Below the pieces are notes generated by a model. That model had not been told where the DNA came from. It made no database searches and saw only the letters and a list, made by a program, of their open reading frames with translations. The position numbers and the translations under genes were made by a program. A DNA stretch of 60,024 nt, taken from Deltaproteobacteria bacterium. Lineage in GTDB: Bacteria > Myxococcota > Myxococcia > Myxococcales > 40CM-4-68-19. Location of the stretch: NCBI GenBank assembly GCA_005879315.1, contig VBLC01000051.1:1-60024 (forward strand), in the 5' to 3' direction. Positions 16,228 through 23,334 of the stretch are shown piece by piece (the first letter of the stretch is position 1; each line of letters opens with the position of its first letter).

Positions 16228-16691
16228 GCTGGGCTGAACGGATCGACGAAGCGCTGGACCGTCTGACCCGCGCGCAATGGGTGCCGCAGCTCCTCGTGCG
16301 CCTCTTCGTCGGCTACTTCTTCCTCGAATCCGGCTGGGGGAAGATCCACAACCTCGACAGTTTCACCGCGCGATTCGCGGAGTGGGGAATCCCCGCGCCG
16401 GCCTTCAACGCGGCGCTCTCGGGCTGGACTGAATTCCTTGGCGGCCTGCTCATCGTGCTGGGCCTGTTCACCCGGCTCGTCTCCATTCCCATGTTCATCA
16501 ACATGGTCGTGGCCACCCTCGCGGTGAAGCTCAAGAAGGTCTCCGGGCTCGACGACTTCGTCGAGCTCGACGAACCACTCTACGCGCTCACCTTTCTCTG
16601 GCTGTTCTTCTCCGGCCCCGGTCGGGTCAGCCTCGACCACCTGCTGAACAACCTGCGACGTGGTCGTTCACCAGACCGCACGCCTGCATGA
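16224..16691 (+). CDS. DoxX-family membrane protein of the bufferin operon
   Basis: A 155-residue, four-helix membrane protein of the DoxX family: LLVRLFVGYFFLESGWGKI near 23-41, then FTEFLGG-like GWTEFLGGLLIVLGLFTRLV, MFINMVVATLAVKLKKV and YALTFLWLFFSGPGRVSLD. DoxX genes are the usual fourth member (HvfD-like) of DUF692/DUF2063 operons; the role is unknown, perhaps with quinone or redox supply at the membrane. It starts within the bufC stop codon (ATGA). Its last 65 bases overlap, tail to tail, the tag gene on the other strand. Confidence 0.88.
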   Translation: MSWAERIDEALDRLTRAQWVPQLLVRLFVGYFFLESGWGKIHNLDSFTARFAEWGIPAPAFNAALSGWTEFLGGLLIVLGLFTRLVSIPMFINMVVATLAVKLKKVSGLDDFVELDEPLYALTFLWLFFSGPGRVSLDHLLNNLRRGRSPDRTPA

Positions 16692-17184
16692 ATGCGTAGC
16701 AGATCGTCGAGCCGACGAACCGGAACCCGCGCTTTTTCAGGTCCTCGCTCATCGCGTCCGACTCGGGCGCGGTCGCCGGGATGTCCCGCAGCGTCCGGCG
16801 ACTGCGGCGCAACGGCTTGCCGCCGACGAACTGCCAGATGTATCGGTCGAACGACCCGAACTCCTTCTGGGTGCGCAGCAGGGCGCGCGCATTGGAAATG
16901 GTCGACTCGATCTTGAGCCGGTTGCGCACGATCCCGTCGTCTTCGAGCAGCCGGCGAATCCTGGCCTTGTCGAAGCGCGCAACCTTGGCTGGATCGAAGC
17001 TTGCGAAGGCGCGGCGGTACCCCTCGCGTTTGCGCAGGATGGTGCTCCACGACAGGCCGGCCTGCGCGCCCTCCAGCGTGAGGAACTCGAAGAGGATACG
17101 ATCGTCGTGCACCGGCCGTCCCCACTCCCGGTCGTGGTAGGCGACCATCGCGGGATCGGATCCCGCCCAGGGACAACGCCGCAC
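16627..17184 (-). CDS. tag: DNA-3-methyladenine glycosylase I
   Basis: A 185-residue Tag protein that removes 3-methyladenine from DNA in base excision repair. The zinc ligands are all visible: Cys near residue 4 in RRCPW, His in YHDREWG, and His and Cys in the C-terminal LVNDHVAGC. Conserved core stretches are LEGAQAGLSWSTILRKRE, RFDKARIRRLLEDDGIVRN and FRFVGSTICYAFMQACG. I chose the GTG at 17184 because it puts the zinc cysteine at the usual position and gives the usual length; a GGAG lies only a few bases upstream of it. Longer starts would add residues not found in the family. The 3' end overlaps the DoxX gene by 65 bases. Confidence 0.93.
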   Translation of the reverse strand: MRRCPWAGSDPAMVAYHDREWGRPVHDDRILFEFLTLEGAQAGLSWSTILRKREGYRRAFASFDPAKVARFDKARIRRLLEDDGIVRNRLKIESTISNARALLRTQKEFGSFDRYIWQFVGGKPLRRSRRTLRDIPATAPESDAMSEDLKKRGFRFVGSTICYAFMQACGLVNDHVAGCSAGGRG

Positions 17185-17323
17185 TTCTCCGCGTCGAGAG
17201 ATCAGCCGGTCGATCTTGTACCTCCGGCTACATTCTGCTTGGACGAGCCTTGGAAAGTCACACGCCTCGGGTCCTGGTCGTCCAATGGCTGCGGGTCGAT
17301 ACTTCCGCCCGCGGGAGACGATC

Positions 17324-17725
17324 ATGCGGCTCTTCGACGTGCAGAGCATTGAGATCCGCGCCGCGCGGGAGAGGATCTTCGATTTCGTTTGCGACCCGCG
17401 CAATCTGCCGAAGTGGGCGCGCGCGTTCCAGTCGGCCGACCGAGAGCGTGCGCGTCTCGAGACTCCCGCCGGGGCAGTGGAGATCCGTTTGCGCACGGAA
17501 GCCGAGGCAAAGGCGGGTACGGTGGACTGGACGCTCGAGTTTCCCGACAGGAGCATCGCATTGGCCCAGTCGCGCGTAACGCCGACGACGCGCGGGAGTT
17601 GCATCTACACCTTCGTCCTGCACGCGCCGCCGGTTCCGCTCGAGCAGATCGAAGGCGCGTTGGACCGACAGAGCGCTACGCTTCGCGAGGAGCTGTCGGC
17701 GCTGAAGTCCCTGCTGGAGAGATGA
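17324..17725 (+). CDS. SRPBCC-fold protein of unknown ligand
   Basis: A 133-residue protein with the START/SRPBCC lipid-binding fold: an N-terminal RAARERIFDFVCDPRNLPKW segment, typical of the first strand, helix and the aromatic residue, followed by beta strands (EIRLRTEAEAKAGTVDWTLE) and a long C-terminal helix (LDRQSATLREELSALKSLLE). A GGGAG ribosome site precedes the ATG at 17324. Its last 4 bases overlap the start of a sigma factor gene, so it may be a ligand-responsive partner of that sigma factor, which is inference only. Confidence 0.75.
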   Translation: MRLFDVQSIEIRAARERIFDFVCDPRNLPKWARAFQSADRERARLETPAGAVEIRLRTEAEAKAGTVDWTLEFPDRSIALAQSRVTPTTRGSCIYTFVLHAPPVPLEQIEGALDRQSATLREELSALKSLLER

Positions 17726-18537
17726 TGGACCTGGAAGAGCTCGCGCGGCGGGCCGTGAGCGGCGACCGACAGGCCGTCCACGATCTCGTTGGCGCCCTCC
17801 AGGGGGACGTCTACCTGCTCGCGCTGCGAATGATGTGGAATCGCCAGGACGCAGAGGACGCGACGCAGGAAATCCTCGTCAAGGTGGTCACGCAATTGTC
17901 GCAGTTCGACTTCCGCAGCCGGTTGAAGACCTGGGTCTACCGGGTCGCGACCAACTATCTGCTCGACGTCAAGAAGAGCCGCGTCGAGCGCCAGAACTTG
18001 AGCTTCGCGCTCTTCGCCGAAGACCTCGAGAGCGGTCTTTCGACGGACGGGCCGGGCGACGACGAGCGCTCCCTGCTCATCGAGGAAGTGAAGATCGGCT
18101 GCACGCTGGGGATGCTGCAATGCCTGGACCGACCGCACCGGCTCGCCTATTTGTTGGCCGAGGTTCTCGGGCTCTCCGCGGACGAGGCCGCCGACGCGCT
18201 GGGCGTCGAGCCGGCGGCACTCCGCAAGCGCCTGCAGCGGGCGCGCGAGCGCATCGAGGCCTTCACCCGCGCGCACTGCGGCCTCGTCTCCGATTCTGCC
18301 GCTTGCCGGTGCAACCGGCGCGTTCCGGCCGCGCTGCAGCTGGGAAGGGCGCGGCCGGATGCCCTGCAGTTCGCCGCGGCGCCGCATTCGTTCGAAGAGG
18401 CTCGCGCGCTGATCCGGCAGGCCGATGGCGCACGGCGAGCTCTCGAACTGTACCGGACGAGCCGTCCATCCGATTCGGCAGTCGATTTCGCCCGTCGCGT
18501 CCTTTCCGCACTCGAGATCGCCGGCGGGCAACGCTGA
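17722..18537 (+). CDS. RNA polymerase sigma factor with Cys-rich C-terminal extension
   Basis: A 271-residue sigma-70-family protein. Region 2 is seen in LALRMMWNRQDAEDATQEIL, the QFDFRSRLKTWVYRVATNYL stretch and DVKKSRVE. Region 4 is seen in AYLLAEVLGLSADEAADALG and EPAALRKRLQRARERIE. After region 4 a tail of about 75 residues has Cys-containing CGLVSDSAACRCNRRVP, then a helical segment; related ECF factors carry a tail of this sort with CxC and NRRV motifs, perhaps as a metal or redox sensor. The start overlaps the SRPBCC stop (ATGATG). There is no anti-sigma gene beside it. Confidence 0.88.
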   Translation: MMDLEELARRAVSGDRQAVHDLVGALQGDVYLLALRMMWNRQDAEDATQEILVKVVTQLSQFDFRSRLKTWVYRVATNYLLDVKKSRVERQNLSFALFAEDLESGLSTDGPGDDERSLLIEEVKIGCTLGMLQCLDRPHRLAYLLAEVLGLSADEAADALGVEPAALRKRLQRARERIEAFTRAHCGLVSDSAACRCNRRVPAALQLGRARPDALQFAAAPHSFEEARALIRQADGARRALELYRTSRPSDSAVDFARRVLSALEIAGGQR

Positions 18538-18574
18538 CCCGCGTCGAGCATCCTGGAAGGGCGGTACCTGGCAG

Positions 18575-18832
18575 TCAGGTCGCGGTGTGCGGATCGAGAG
18601 CGCGCAAGCGCGCCATCAGGCCCTGCACCTCGACCTGGAGGGCCGCCGAGGGTGCGCGCTTGAGCGCATCGCGAATCTCCTGATCGAGATCGACGAGCTT
18701 CTGCGAGTCAGCAAAGTGCCTGCGCGGCTGGCGATAGAGAAGGCGCATGTCGCCGAGCAGCTCGGCGAGCGAGGCGAGGTCGCGCTTCAGATCCGCTGCG
18801 ACGAATTCCGCCGGCATCTGTGCCTCGCTCAT
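18575..18832 (-). CDS. Small hypothetical helical protein
   Basis: An 85-residue protein, mostly helical and charged, with segments DLKRDLASLAELLGDMRLLY and ADSQKLVDLDQEIRDALKRA. No family is recognised. I chose the ATG at 18832, which overlaps the stop codon of the small membrane protein gene upstream (ATGA); translation from further upstream in this frame would run through the other gene. The tight coupling suggests that the two products are made together. Confidence 0.6.
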   Translation of the reverse strand: MSEAQMPAEFVAADLKRDLASLAELLGDMRLLYRQPRRHFADSQKLVDLDQEIRDALKRAPSAALQVEVQGLMARLRALDPHTAT

Positions 18833-19023
18833 TTGCGTGGATAGCGTTCGGCGTGCGGGCGCCAGCGGCCGAACTCGGTCTTCGGTGGCTTCGCAATCAG
18901 GTGCATGACGACGAGCCACGCCGCTGCAACCGGCAGGAGGTGGATGAGGCCACCCAGCGTGAAGGAGCCAAACCATGCTGCGGCCCAGACCGCCGTCATC
19001 AGCGCGATCATTTTCCAGAACAT
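18829..19023 (-). CDS. Small two-helix membrane protein, DUF5670/lmo0937-like
   Basis: A 64-residue protein with two membrane helices (about 3-18 and 26-42) around a GSFTLGGLIHLLPVAA centre, which is the pattern of the small lmo0937-type (DUF5670) membrane proteins. The C-terminus is basic and cytosolic (AKPPKTEFGRWRPHAERYPR). A GAGAGG ribosome site sits before the ATG. It forms a two-gene unit with the 85-residue protein at 18575. Such proteins are often stress-induced; the role here is unknown. The 135-base gap upstream shows no clear promoter. Confidence 0.65.
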   Translation of the reverse strand: MFWKMIALMTAVWAAAWFGSFTLGGLIHLLPVAAAWLVVMHLIAKPPKTEFGRWRPHAERYPRK

Positions 19024-19158
19024 GCAAACCTCTCTGGGCGCCCGAAGCGGCCCGAGTGCGTGTCATGCAGCCCCTTTTGGGATTGCGCGCCGAGGCGCTT
19101 CAACGTGTGCCAGCGGGCGGCAGGCGATGAAGGGAGACGGAGTGGAAGAGGTTATACC

Positions 19159-19767
19159 CTATTTCTCGACGAGAGCGATCTTCAGCTCTACGCGCCGGTT
19201 CTTCGCCCGGCCGTCCTTCGTCGAGTTGGAGGCGATGGGCGAGTTCGGGCCCATGCCGATCGCCTTCATCTGCTCGTCGCGCACGCCCGCATCGGAGAGA
19301 GCGTGGCGAACCGCTTCGGCCCGGCGCAGCGAAAGGGCCTCGTTGTACTGTGCCGGTCCGGTCGAATCGGTGTACCCGCGGATCTCGATGCGGTCCTCGG
19401 GGTACTTCTTGAGCACGTCGGCGAGGTCGCCGAGCGTCGCGTCCGCGCCCGGCTTCAGCTGGGCGCTGTTCACCTCGAAAATCAGGTTCTCCTTGAGCCG
19501 CACGAGGATGCCGTCGGCGGTGCGCTTGGTGTCGGCAGCGCGCGCCTTCAGCTCAGCCGCCTGCTTGTCGAGGATGTGTCCTGCCGCTCCTCCGGCGACG
19601 CCGCCGATCACGCCCCCGACGACGGCGCCCTTCCACCCTGCCGTCGCGCCGCCGACCACGGCGCCGGTCGCTGCGCCCGCCCCCGCGCCCACTTCGGTGC
19701 GCTTGTTCTCATTCGAGCTGGAGCAAGCCAACGACAATGCCGCCACGCTGAGTAGGAGATTTCGCAT
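19159..19767 (-). CDS. OmpA-family lipoprotein with glycine zipper
   Basis: A 202-residue outer-membrane-associated lipoprotein. A lipobox (SLACSSS) gives Cys15 as the lipid site. A Gly/Ala-rich zipper follows (about 26-65, with AGAGAATGAVVGGAT and VVGGVIGGVAGGAAG), then an OmpA/MotB peptidoglycan-binding domain (about 85-200) with LKPGADATLGDLADVLKKYP, IEIRGYTDSTGPAQYNEALS, the LSLRRAEAVRHAL helix and GRAKNRRVEL. It would tie the outer membrane to peptidoglycan. The order of zipper then OmpA is common in proteobacteria. Confidence 0.92.
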   Translation of the reverse strand: MRNLLLSVAALSLACSSSNENKRTEVGAGAGAATGAVVGGATAGWKGAVVGGVIGGVAGGAAGHILDKQAAELKARAADTKRTADGILVRLKENLIFEVNSAQLKPGADATLGDLADVLKKYPEDRIEIRGYTDSTGPAQYNEALSLRRAEAVRHALSDAGVRDEQMKAIGMGPNSPIASNSTKDGRAKNRRVELKIALVEK

Positions 19768-19889
19768 GGGGCAAATTTGGCGACGGCTGTCGACACCGCC
19801 AACGTTACGACCTGCCCTGCGGCTGAACGCGCGGCCTCGACTCCTCCAGGCGGGCGCTCCCGCGGATCGATCAGGCGTCCTGCCAGATT

Positions 19890-20618
19890 CTAGACGGCGC
19901 CGCCACCCTGGGGAGGGTGCGCTTCGGGCGGTGCGGGGATCGGTTCGTTGGGGCGCGGCGAGCCCATGAACCGCTGCCGCTCCTGCGCCGCCGGTTTCGC
20001 CGCGGTCTCGGTGGCGGACTCGGGGCGCTTCGCCGCGGCGCCGGCGACTTTCTTCTTGGGCGCAGCAGGAGCGCCGCGAGGTCTCGACATCCTGGACGCC
20101 GGCTTCGCTGCCCGCTTCGGCTCAGCCTTGGTTAACGGCAGCCCTTTGCGCTTTGCTCCGGAGCGCGGCTTGAGCCAATAACGCGCCGCCACCGTCCTGG
20201 GCTGGGGCAACCCGCTCAAGTCGAGCCGCACGATCGCTCCCTTGCGGAAGTCGAGCTTCACCGCCGGCACGTGCGCCAGCGCCGACAAGAGCAGCGTGAG
20301 CTGCGGGTCGTGACCGACCAGCGCCACCGACGGCCGCTTGCCGGCGACTTTCGCCACCGCCCGCAAGAGCGCCTCGATCGGATGGTCGGGCGTCAGCTCC
20401 TCGAGGACGAGGACCTCGCCGTGCTGCACCTCGGCGGCGAGAATCTCCGCCGATTGCACCGCTCGCACCAGGGGGCTGGTGAGGATGAGGTCGATTCTTT
20501 CGCGCAGCGCGTGCGCCGTCTTGCGCAGCCGCTTGCGGCCTTTGTTGGTGAGGGGGCGCGAGGCATCGACGCGCGCGTCGTCGACGGCAATTCCGTGGCG
20601 GACCAGATAGAGGCGCAT
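19890..20618 (-). CDS. SixA-like phosphohistidine phosphatase with long basic tail
   Basis: A 242-residue protein. The first 155 residues form a histidine-phosphatase domain of the SixA type: YLVRHGIA (catalytic RHG), RPLTNKGRKRLRK, LILTSPLVRAVQSAEIL, and VALVGHDPQLTLLLSAL (second catalytic His). SixA removes phosphate from phosphohistidine in signalling proteins. The last 85 residues are low-complexity, rich in Lys, Ala and Pro (SRMSRPRGAPAAPKKKVAG and similar), which is unusual for SixA and may bind nucleic acid or be disordered. TAGTTT lies 9 bases upstream of the ATG, so the leader may be very short. Confidence 0.82.
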   Translation of the reverse strand: MRLYLVRHGIAVDDARVDASRPLTNKGRKRLRKTAHALRERIDLILTSPLVRAVQSAEILAAEVQHGEVLVLEELTPDHPIEALLRAVAKVAGKRPSVALVGHDPQLTLLLSALAHVPAVKLDFRKGAIVRLDLSGLPQPRTVAARYWLKPRSGAKRKGLPLTKAEPKRAAKPASRMSRPRGAPAAPKKKVAGAAAKRPESATETAAKPAAQERQRFMGSPRPNEPIPAPPEAHPPQGGGAV

Positions 20619-20657
20619 GATGGGCGCAAACTAGCACGGTCCAGGAGCGCGGGGTCT

Positions 20658-22214
20658 CTATCCGGTGCTGCCGGTCGCGGGCGGCTCGGCGCGCGCCTGA
20701 CCGACCTGCCGCCGGAGCAGCTCATTCTCCAGCGCAAGACCGGCTTGCACGGCCGCCAGCTCGAGCATCTCCACCTGCTCGATGGCGGTGTTGCTGAAGC
20801 CGTTGTCGGCGTAGACGACGGCGATGACCTTCTGCCCGCCCAGCACCGGGAAGATGGCGCATTGCCCCGAGGAAGGCTTGCCGATCAGATCGACGAACTC
20901 CGGGGGAAAGAGCGACTCCTCGAAGGCGACCGAGCGCACCTGGCCGTCGCCCAGGCTCGCGACCAGCGCATTGTTGCTGTTCAAGGGCAGCCGCAGCCCG
21001 CGGGTGAGCAGCGCCAGCGGCTGTCCGCCCTTCCCGGTGCCGAACGCGCCGAGCACCGCCAGATCGGTGCGGCGCACGAGGAAGAGCACAGCCCGCTCCA
21101 CCGACTCGGAGATGATGTTCATCAGGCTGAGCGAGATGGTGGTGGAGATCAGACCCGAGCGCAGGTCTCCGACGATGCGCCGCAGGCGGGCGAAGTTCTC
21201 CTTGATCCGCTCGGGCCGCATCGCGCTGCCGCTCCACAGATCGCGCCGGTTCTGCACAGCGCTGCGGATGCAGGCGGCGATCACTGCCGGCTTTCCCTCC
21301 ACCGCGGCGAGCGCGCCGGCTTCGTAGACGGCAGCGGCGGAGGTGGAGGCGTCGACCACGGCGATCACGGAGGCGCGAGGCCGCGACCGCCTCACGGTCG
21401 CCACCGCCTCGAGCGCCACGCCGCCTTGCCGCAGATCGAGGAGCACGATGGGCGAAGGCTCACCGGGCGGCGGGGTACCGGCCTCGCGCAGAGTGACGCG
21501 CACGATGTTCGCCTCGCTGGGCTTGAGCAGCTGAGTGAGCCGCTCGGTCATCTTCGGATCGGGCGAGACCACCTGCAGCCGCGGCGGCGGAGGGGCGGGA
21601 TCGGCCATCGCCGGCACGACCGGCGGGCGCGGGAGCTCCGGCAAGGCCAGCTTGGGCGCCGGCGAGGGATGCACCGGCTGGGTGTCGCCTTCCAGCGGCT
21701 TGGTCGCGCGGTTGCGCTCGTCGAAGAGCCGCAGCGCATCGAGCAGCACCATCTGCGTGTCGACGTTGAGGTTGACCACGTCGCCGGGATAGACCGCCAT
21801 CTCGTCGGCCGGCCGCAGATCGTCGAGGGCGAACTCGAAGGTGCCGCGGTTCCAGGTGACCAGGTCCCGCACCGTGCCGAGGATCTGCTGCTCCAGCACC
21901 TTGTAGATCGACTCGGCGTCGAGCGCGCCCATGGTGACGAGGATCTGCCCGAGCGTGGGCCTCGGGTGCGCGCCCTCCTGCGACCGCAGCGCGGTCTCGA
22001 GCGTGTCCTTGCCGATGACGCCCGTCTCGAGGAGGATCTCCCCCAGCCGCTTCGAGCTCGGACCCCAGGCCTTGACGATGCGGCCGTGGTGGAAGCCGAT
22101 CTCGGCCTGCGCGTCGCCGGAGACGAGCCGCAGCGTGCCGCTCCGCCCGCCGAGATGGATGAACTGCAGGGTATCGGCGACCGAGACGTCTTCGATGTTG
22201 CCGGAGAAGCTCAT
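20658..22214 (-). CDS. DUF4388/GAF-type signalling protein
   Basis: A 518-residue protein. Residues 1-110 are a DUF4388 domain (FSGNIEDVSVADTLQFIHLG, then GRSGTLRLVSGDAQAEIGF), very common in myxobacterial gliding and polarity proteins. A Pro-rich linker (about 185-225) is followed by a degenerate receiver-like fold (about 225-325; IVLLDLRQGG at the expected Asp site), and then a GAF-like domain (about 345-500; VERAVLFLVRRTDLAVLGAF and IFPVLGGQKVIAVVYADNGF) ending in a helix. I chose ATG 22214, which overlaps the stop of the GAF gene upstream (ATGA). It is the last gene of the MCP-side arm of the chemosensory locus and a candidate output. Confidence 0.85.
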   Translation of the reverse strand: MSFSGNIEDVSVADTLQFIHLGGRSGTLRLVSGDAQAEIGFHHGRIVKAWGPSSKRLGEILLETGVIGKDTLETALRSQEGAHPRPTLGQILVTMGALDAESIYKVLEQQILGTVRDLVTWNRGTFEFALDDLRPADEMAVYPGDVVNLNVDTQMVLLDALRLFDERNRATKPLEGDTQPVHPSPAPKLALPELPRPPVVPAMADPAPPPPRLQVVSPDPKMTERLTQLLKPSEANIVRVTLREAGTPPPGEPSPIVLLDLRQGGVALEAVATVRRSRPRASVIAVVDASTSAAAVYEAGALAAVEGKPAVIAACIRSAVQNRRDLWSGSAMRPERIKENFARLRRIVGDLRSGLISTTISLSLMNIISESVERAVLFLVRRTDLAVLGAFGTGKGGQPLALLTRGLRLPLNSNNALVASLGDGQVRSVAFEESLFPPEFVDLIGKPSSGQCAIFPVLGGQKVIAVVYADNGFSNTAIEQVEMLELAAVQAGLALENELLRRQVGQARAEPPATGSTG

Positions 22215-22957
22215 CCCTTTCGCAGCAGGTTGACGAGGTTTTCCAGCGTCTTGAGCTTGCGGTCGGTGGCGGAATAGACGCGCGCGGCGAAGAGCGCCGA
22301 GGCGGCGTGCGCGGCGAGGAGGTCGAGCAGTTCGCGATCCTCGGGCCGCAGCGAAGGCTTGTGGTCGAAGAGCTTGAGAATGGCGAGCGCGCCAACGGTG
22401 GTGCCCTGCACGGTGAGCGGGACGGCGGCGAGAGCGGTCGAGCCTGCCACCGGCCCGATGCGCAGGACCCCGTCGGCGAGCGTGGCGTCGATCATCGAGT
22501 CTCCGCCCACGTACTTGCCGCCGGAGAAGAGCCCCGCAGGATCGTCCTGCAAGCCCTGGCCGAGCGTCACTTCGCACTCGGTTTCGTCGCCGGTCCAGAA
22601 GAGCAGCGCGAAGCGCTCGGCGCCGAGCAGGTTGACGGCGATCTCCGCGACCGTGCTCTGCACTTCGGCGGGATCGAGCGTGGCGTGCAGCTGGTAGGTC
22701 GCCACGTAGAGGTTCATCAGGCGGCTGGTCTGCTGCTCGTGCTCGGCCAGGTTGATGGAGAGCTGCTTGCGGTCCGACTCGAGATCGGCGAGCCGCTCCT
22801 GCAGCTCGGCCATGCCCGAGCCGTCGCGCCCCGGCGTTTTCCCCGGCGGCATCTTCTCCTTCAGCTCCGTCGCCAGCTCCCGCGCCTTGTCGAGCAGCGA
22901 CTGGAGCTGGTTGAGGGCCTCGCCAGAAACCTCTGGCGTGAGCTTCTGTGCGGTCAT
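22211..22957 (-). CDS. Coiled-coil GAF-domain protein
   Basis: A 248-residue cytosolic protein. Residues 1-85 are a coiled coil (LQSLLDKARELATELKEKMP and LQERLADLESDRKQLSINLA). Residues 90-235 are a GAF domain: LHATLDPAEVQSTVAEIAVN, the LLGAERFALLFW strand, and ALAAVPLTVQGTTVGALAIL. GAF domains bind small molecules or partner proteins. Overlaps of 4 bases with both the CheY gene upstream and the DUF4388 gene downstream mark it as part of one operon with the methyl-accepting protein. Confidence 0.87.
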   Translation of the reverse strand: MTAQKLTPEVSGEALNQLQSLLDKARELATELKEKMPPGKTPGRDGSGMAELQERLADLESDRKQLSINLAEHEQQTSRLMNLYVATYQLHATLDPAEVQSTVAEIAVNLLGAERFALLFWTGDETECEVTLGQGLQDDPAGLFSGGKYVGGDSMIDATLADGVLRIGPVAGSTALAAVPLTVQGTTVGALAILKLFDHKPSLRPEDRELLDLLAAHAASALFAARVYSATDRKLKTLENLVNLLRKG

Positions 22958-23325
22958 GCCGAAAGGCCCTCGATGACCGCGAGCAGCTCTTCATTCTTGA
23001 AGGGCTTGCGCAGGTACGCCGAGGCGCCGGCCTTGATGCCGCGCTCGGCGTCGGCTTCCTTGCCCTCGGTGGTGATGACGATGACGGGAATCGCCGCCTT
23101 CGCTTTGTCGGCCTTGATCTGCGCGAGGAACTGCAGGCCGTTCATGCGCGGCATGTTCATGTCGAGGAGGATGAGATCGACGTCGGCGTTCTCTGCCTTC
23201 GCCAGCTTCTCCAGGCCGTCGACGCCGTCGCCCGCGTGCACGACCGTGCAGTTGCGCAGCATCAGATCGAAGATCTTGTGCAAGAGCTTCGAGTCGTCCA
23301 CCACGAGCACTTTCTTCGGCTTCAT
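22954..23325 (-). CDS. CheY-like single-domain response regulator
   Basis: A 123-residue receiver domain. The acidic pair is Asp10-Asp11 (VLVVDDSK), the phosphorylated residue is Asp55 (LILLDMNMPRMNG), then come the Thr-Thr switch in VIVITTEG and the lysine in YLRKPFKNEE, so the full active site is present. It likely takes phosphate from the CheA encoded in the divergent arm. It is 9 bases downstream of the methyl-accepting protein gene and overlaps the GAF gene. Confidence 0.93.
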   Translation of the reverse strand: MKPKKVLVVDDSKLLHKIFDLMLRNCTVVHAGDGVDGLEKLAKAENADVDLILLDMNMPRMNGLQFLAQIKADKAKAAIPVIVITTEGKEADAERGIKAGASAYLRKPFKNEELLAVIEGLSA

Positions 23326-23334
23326 GGCGGCCCC

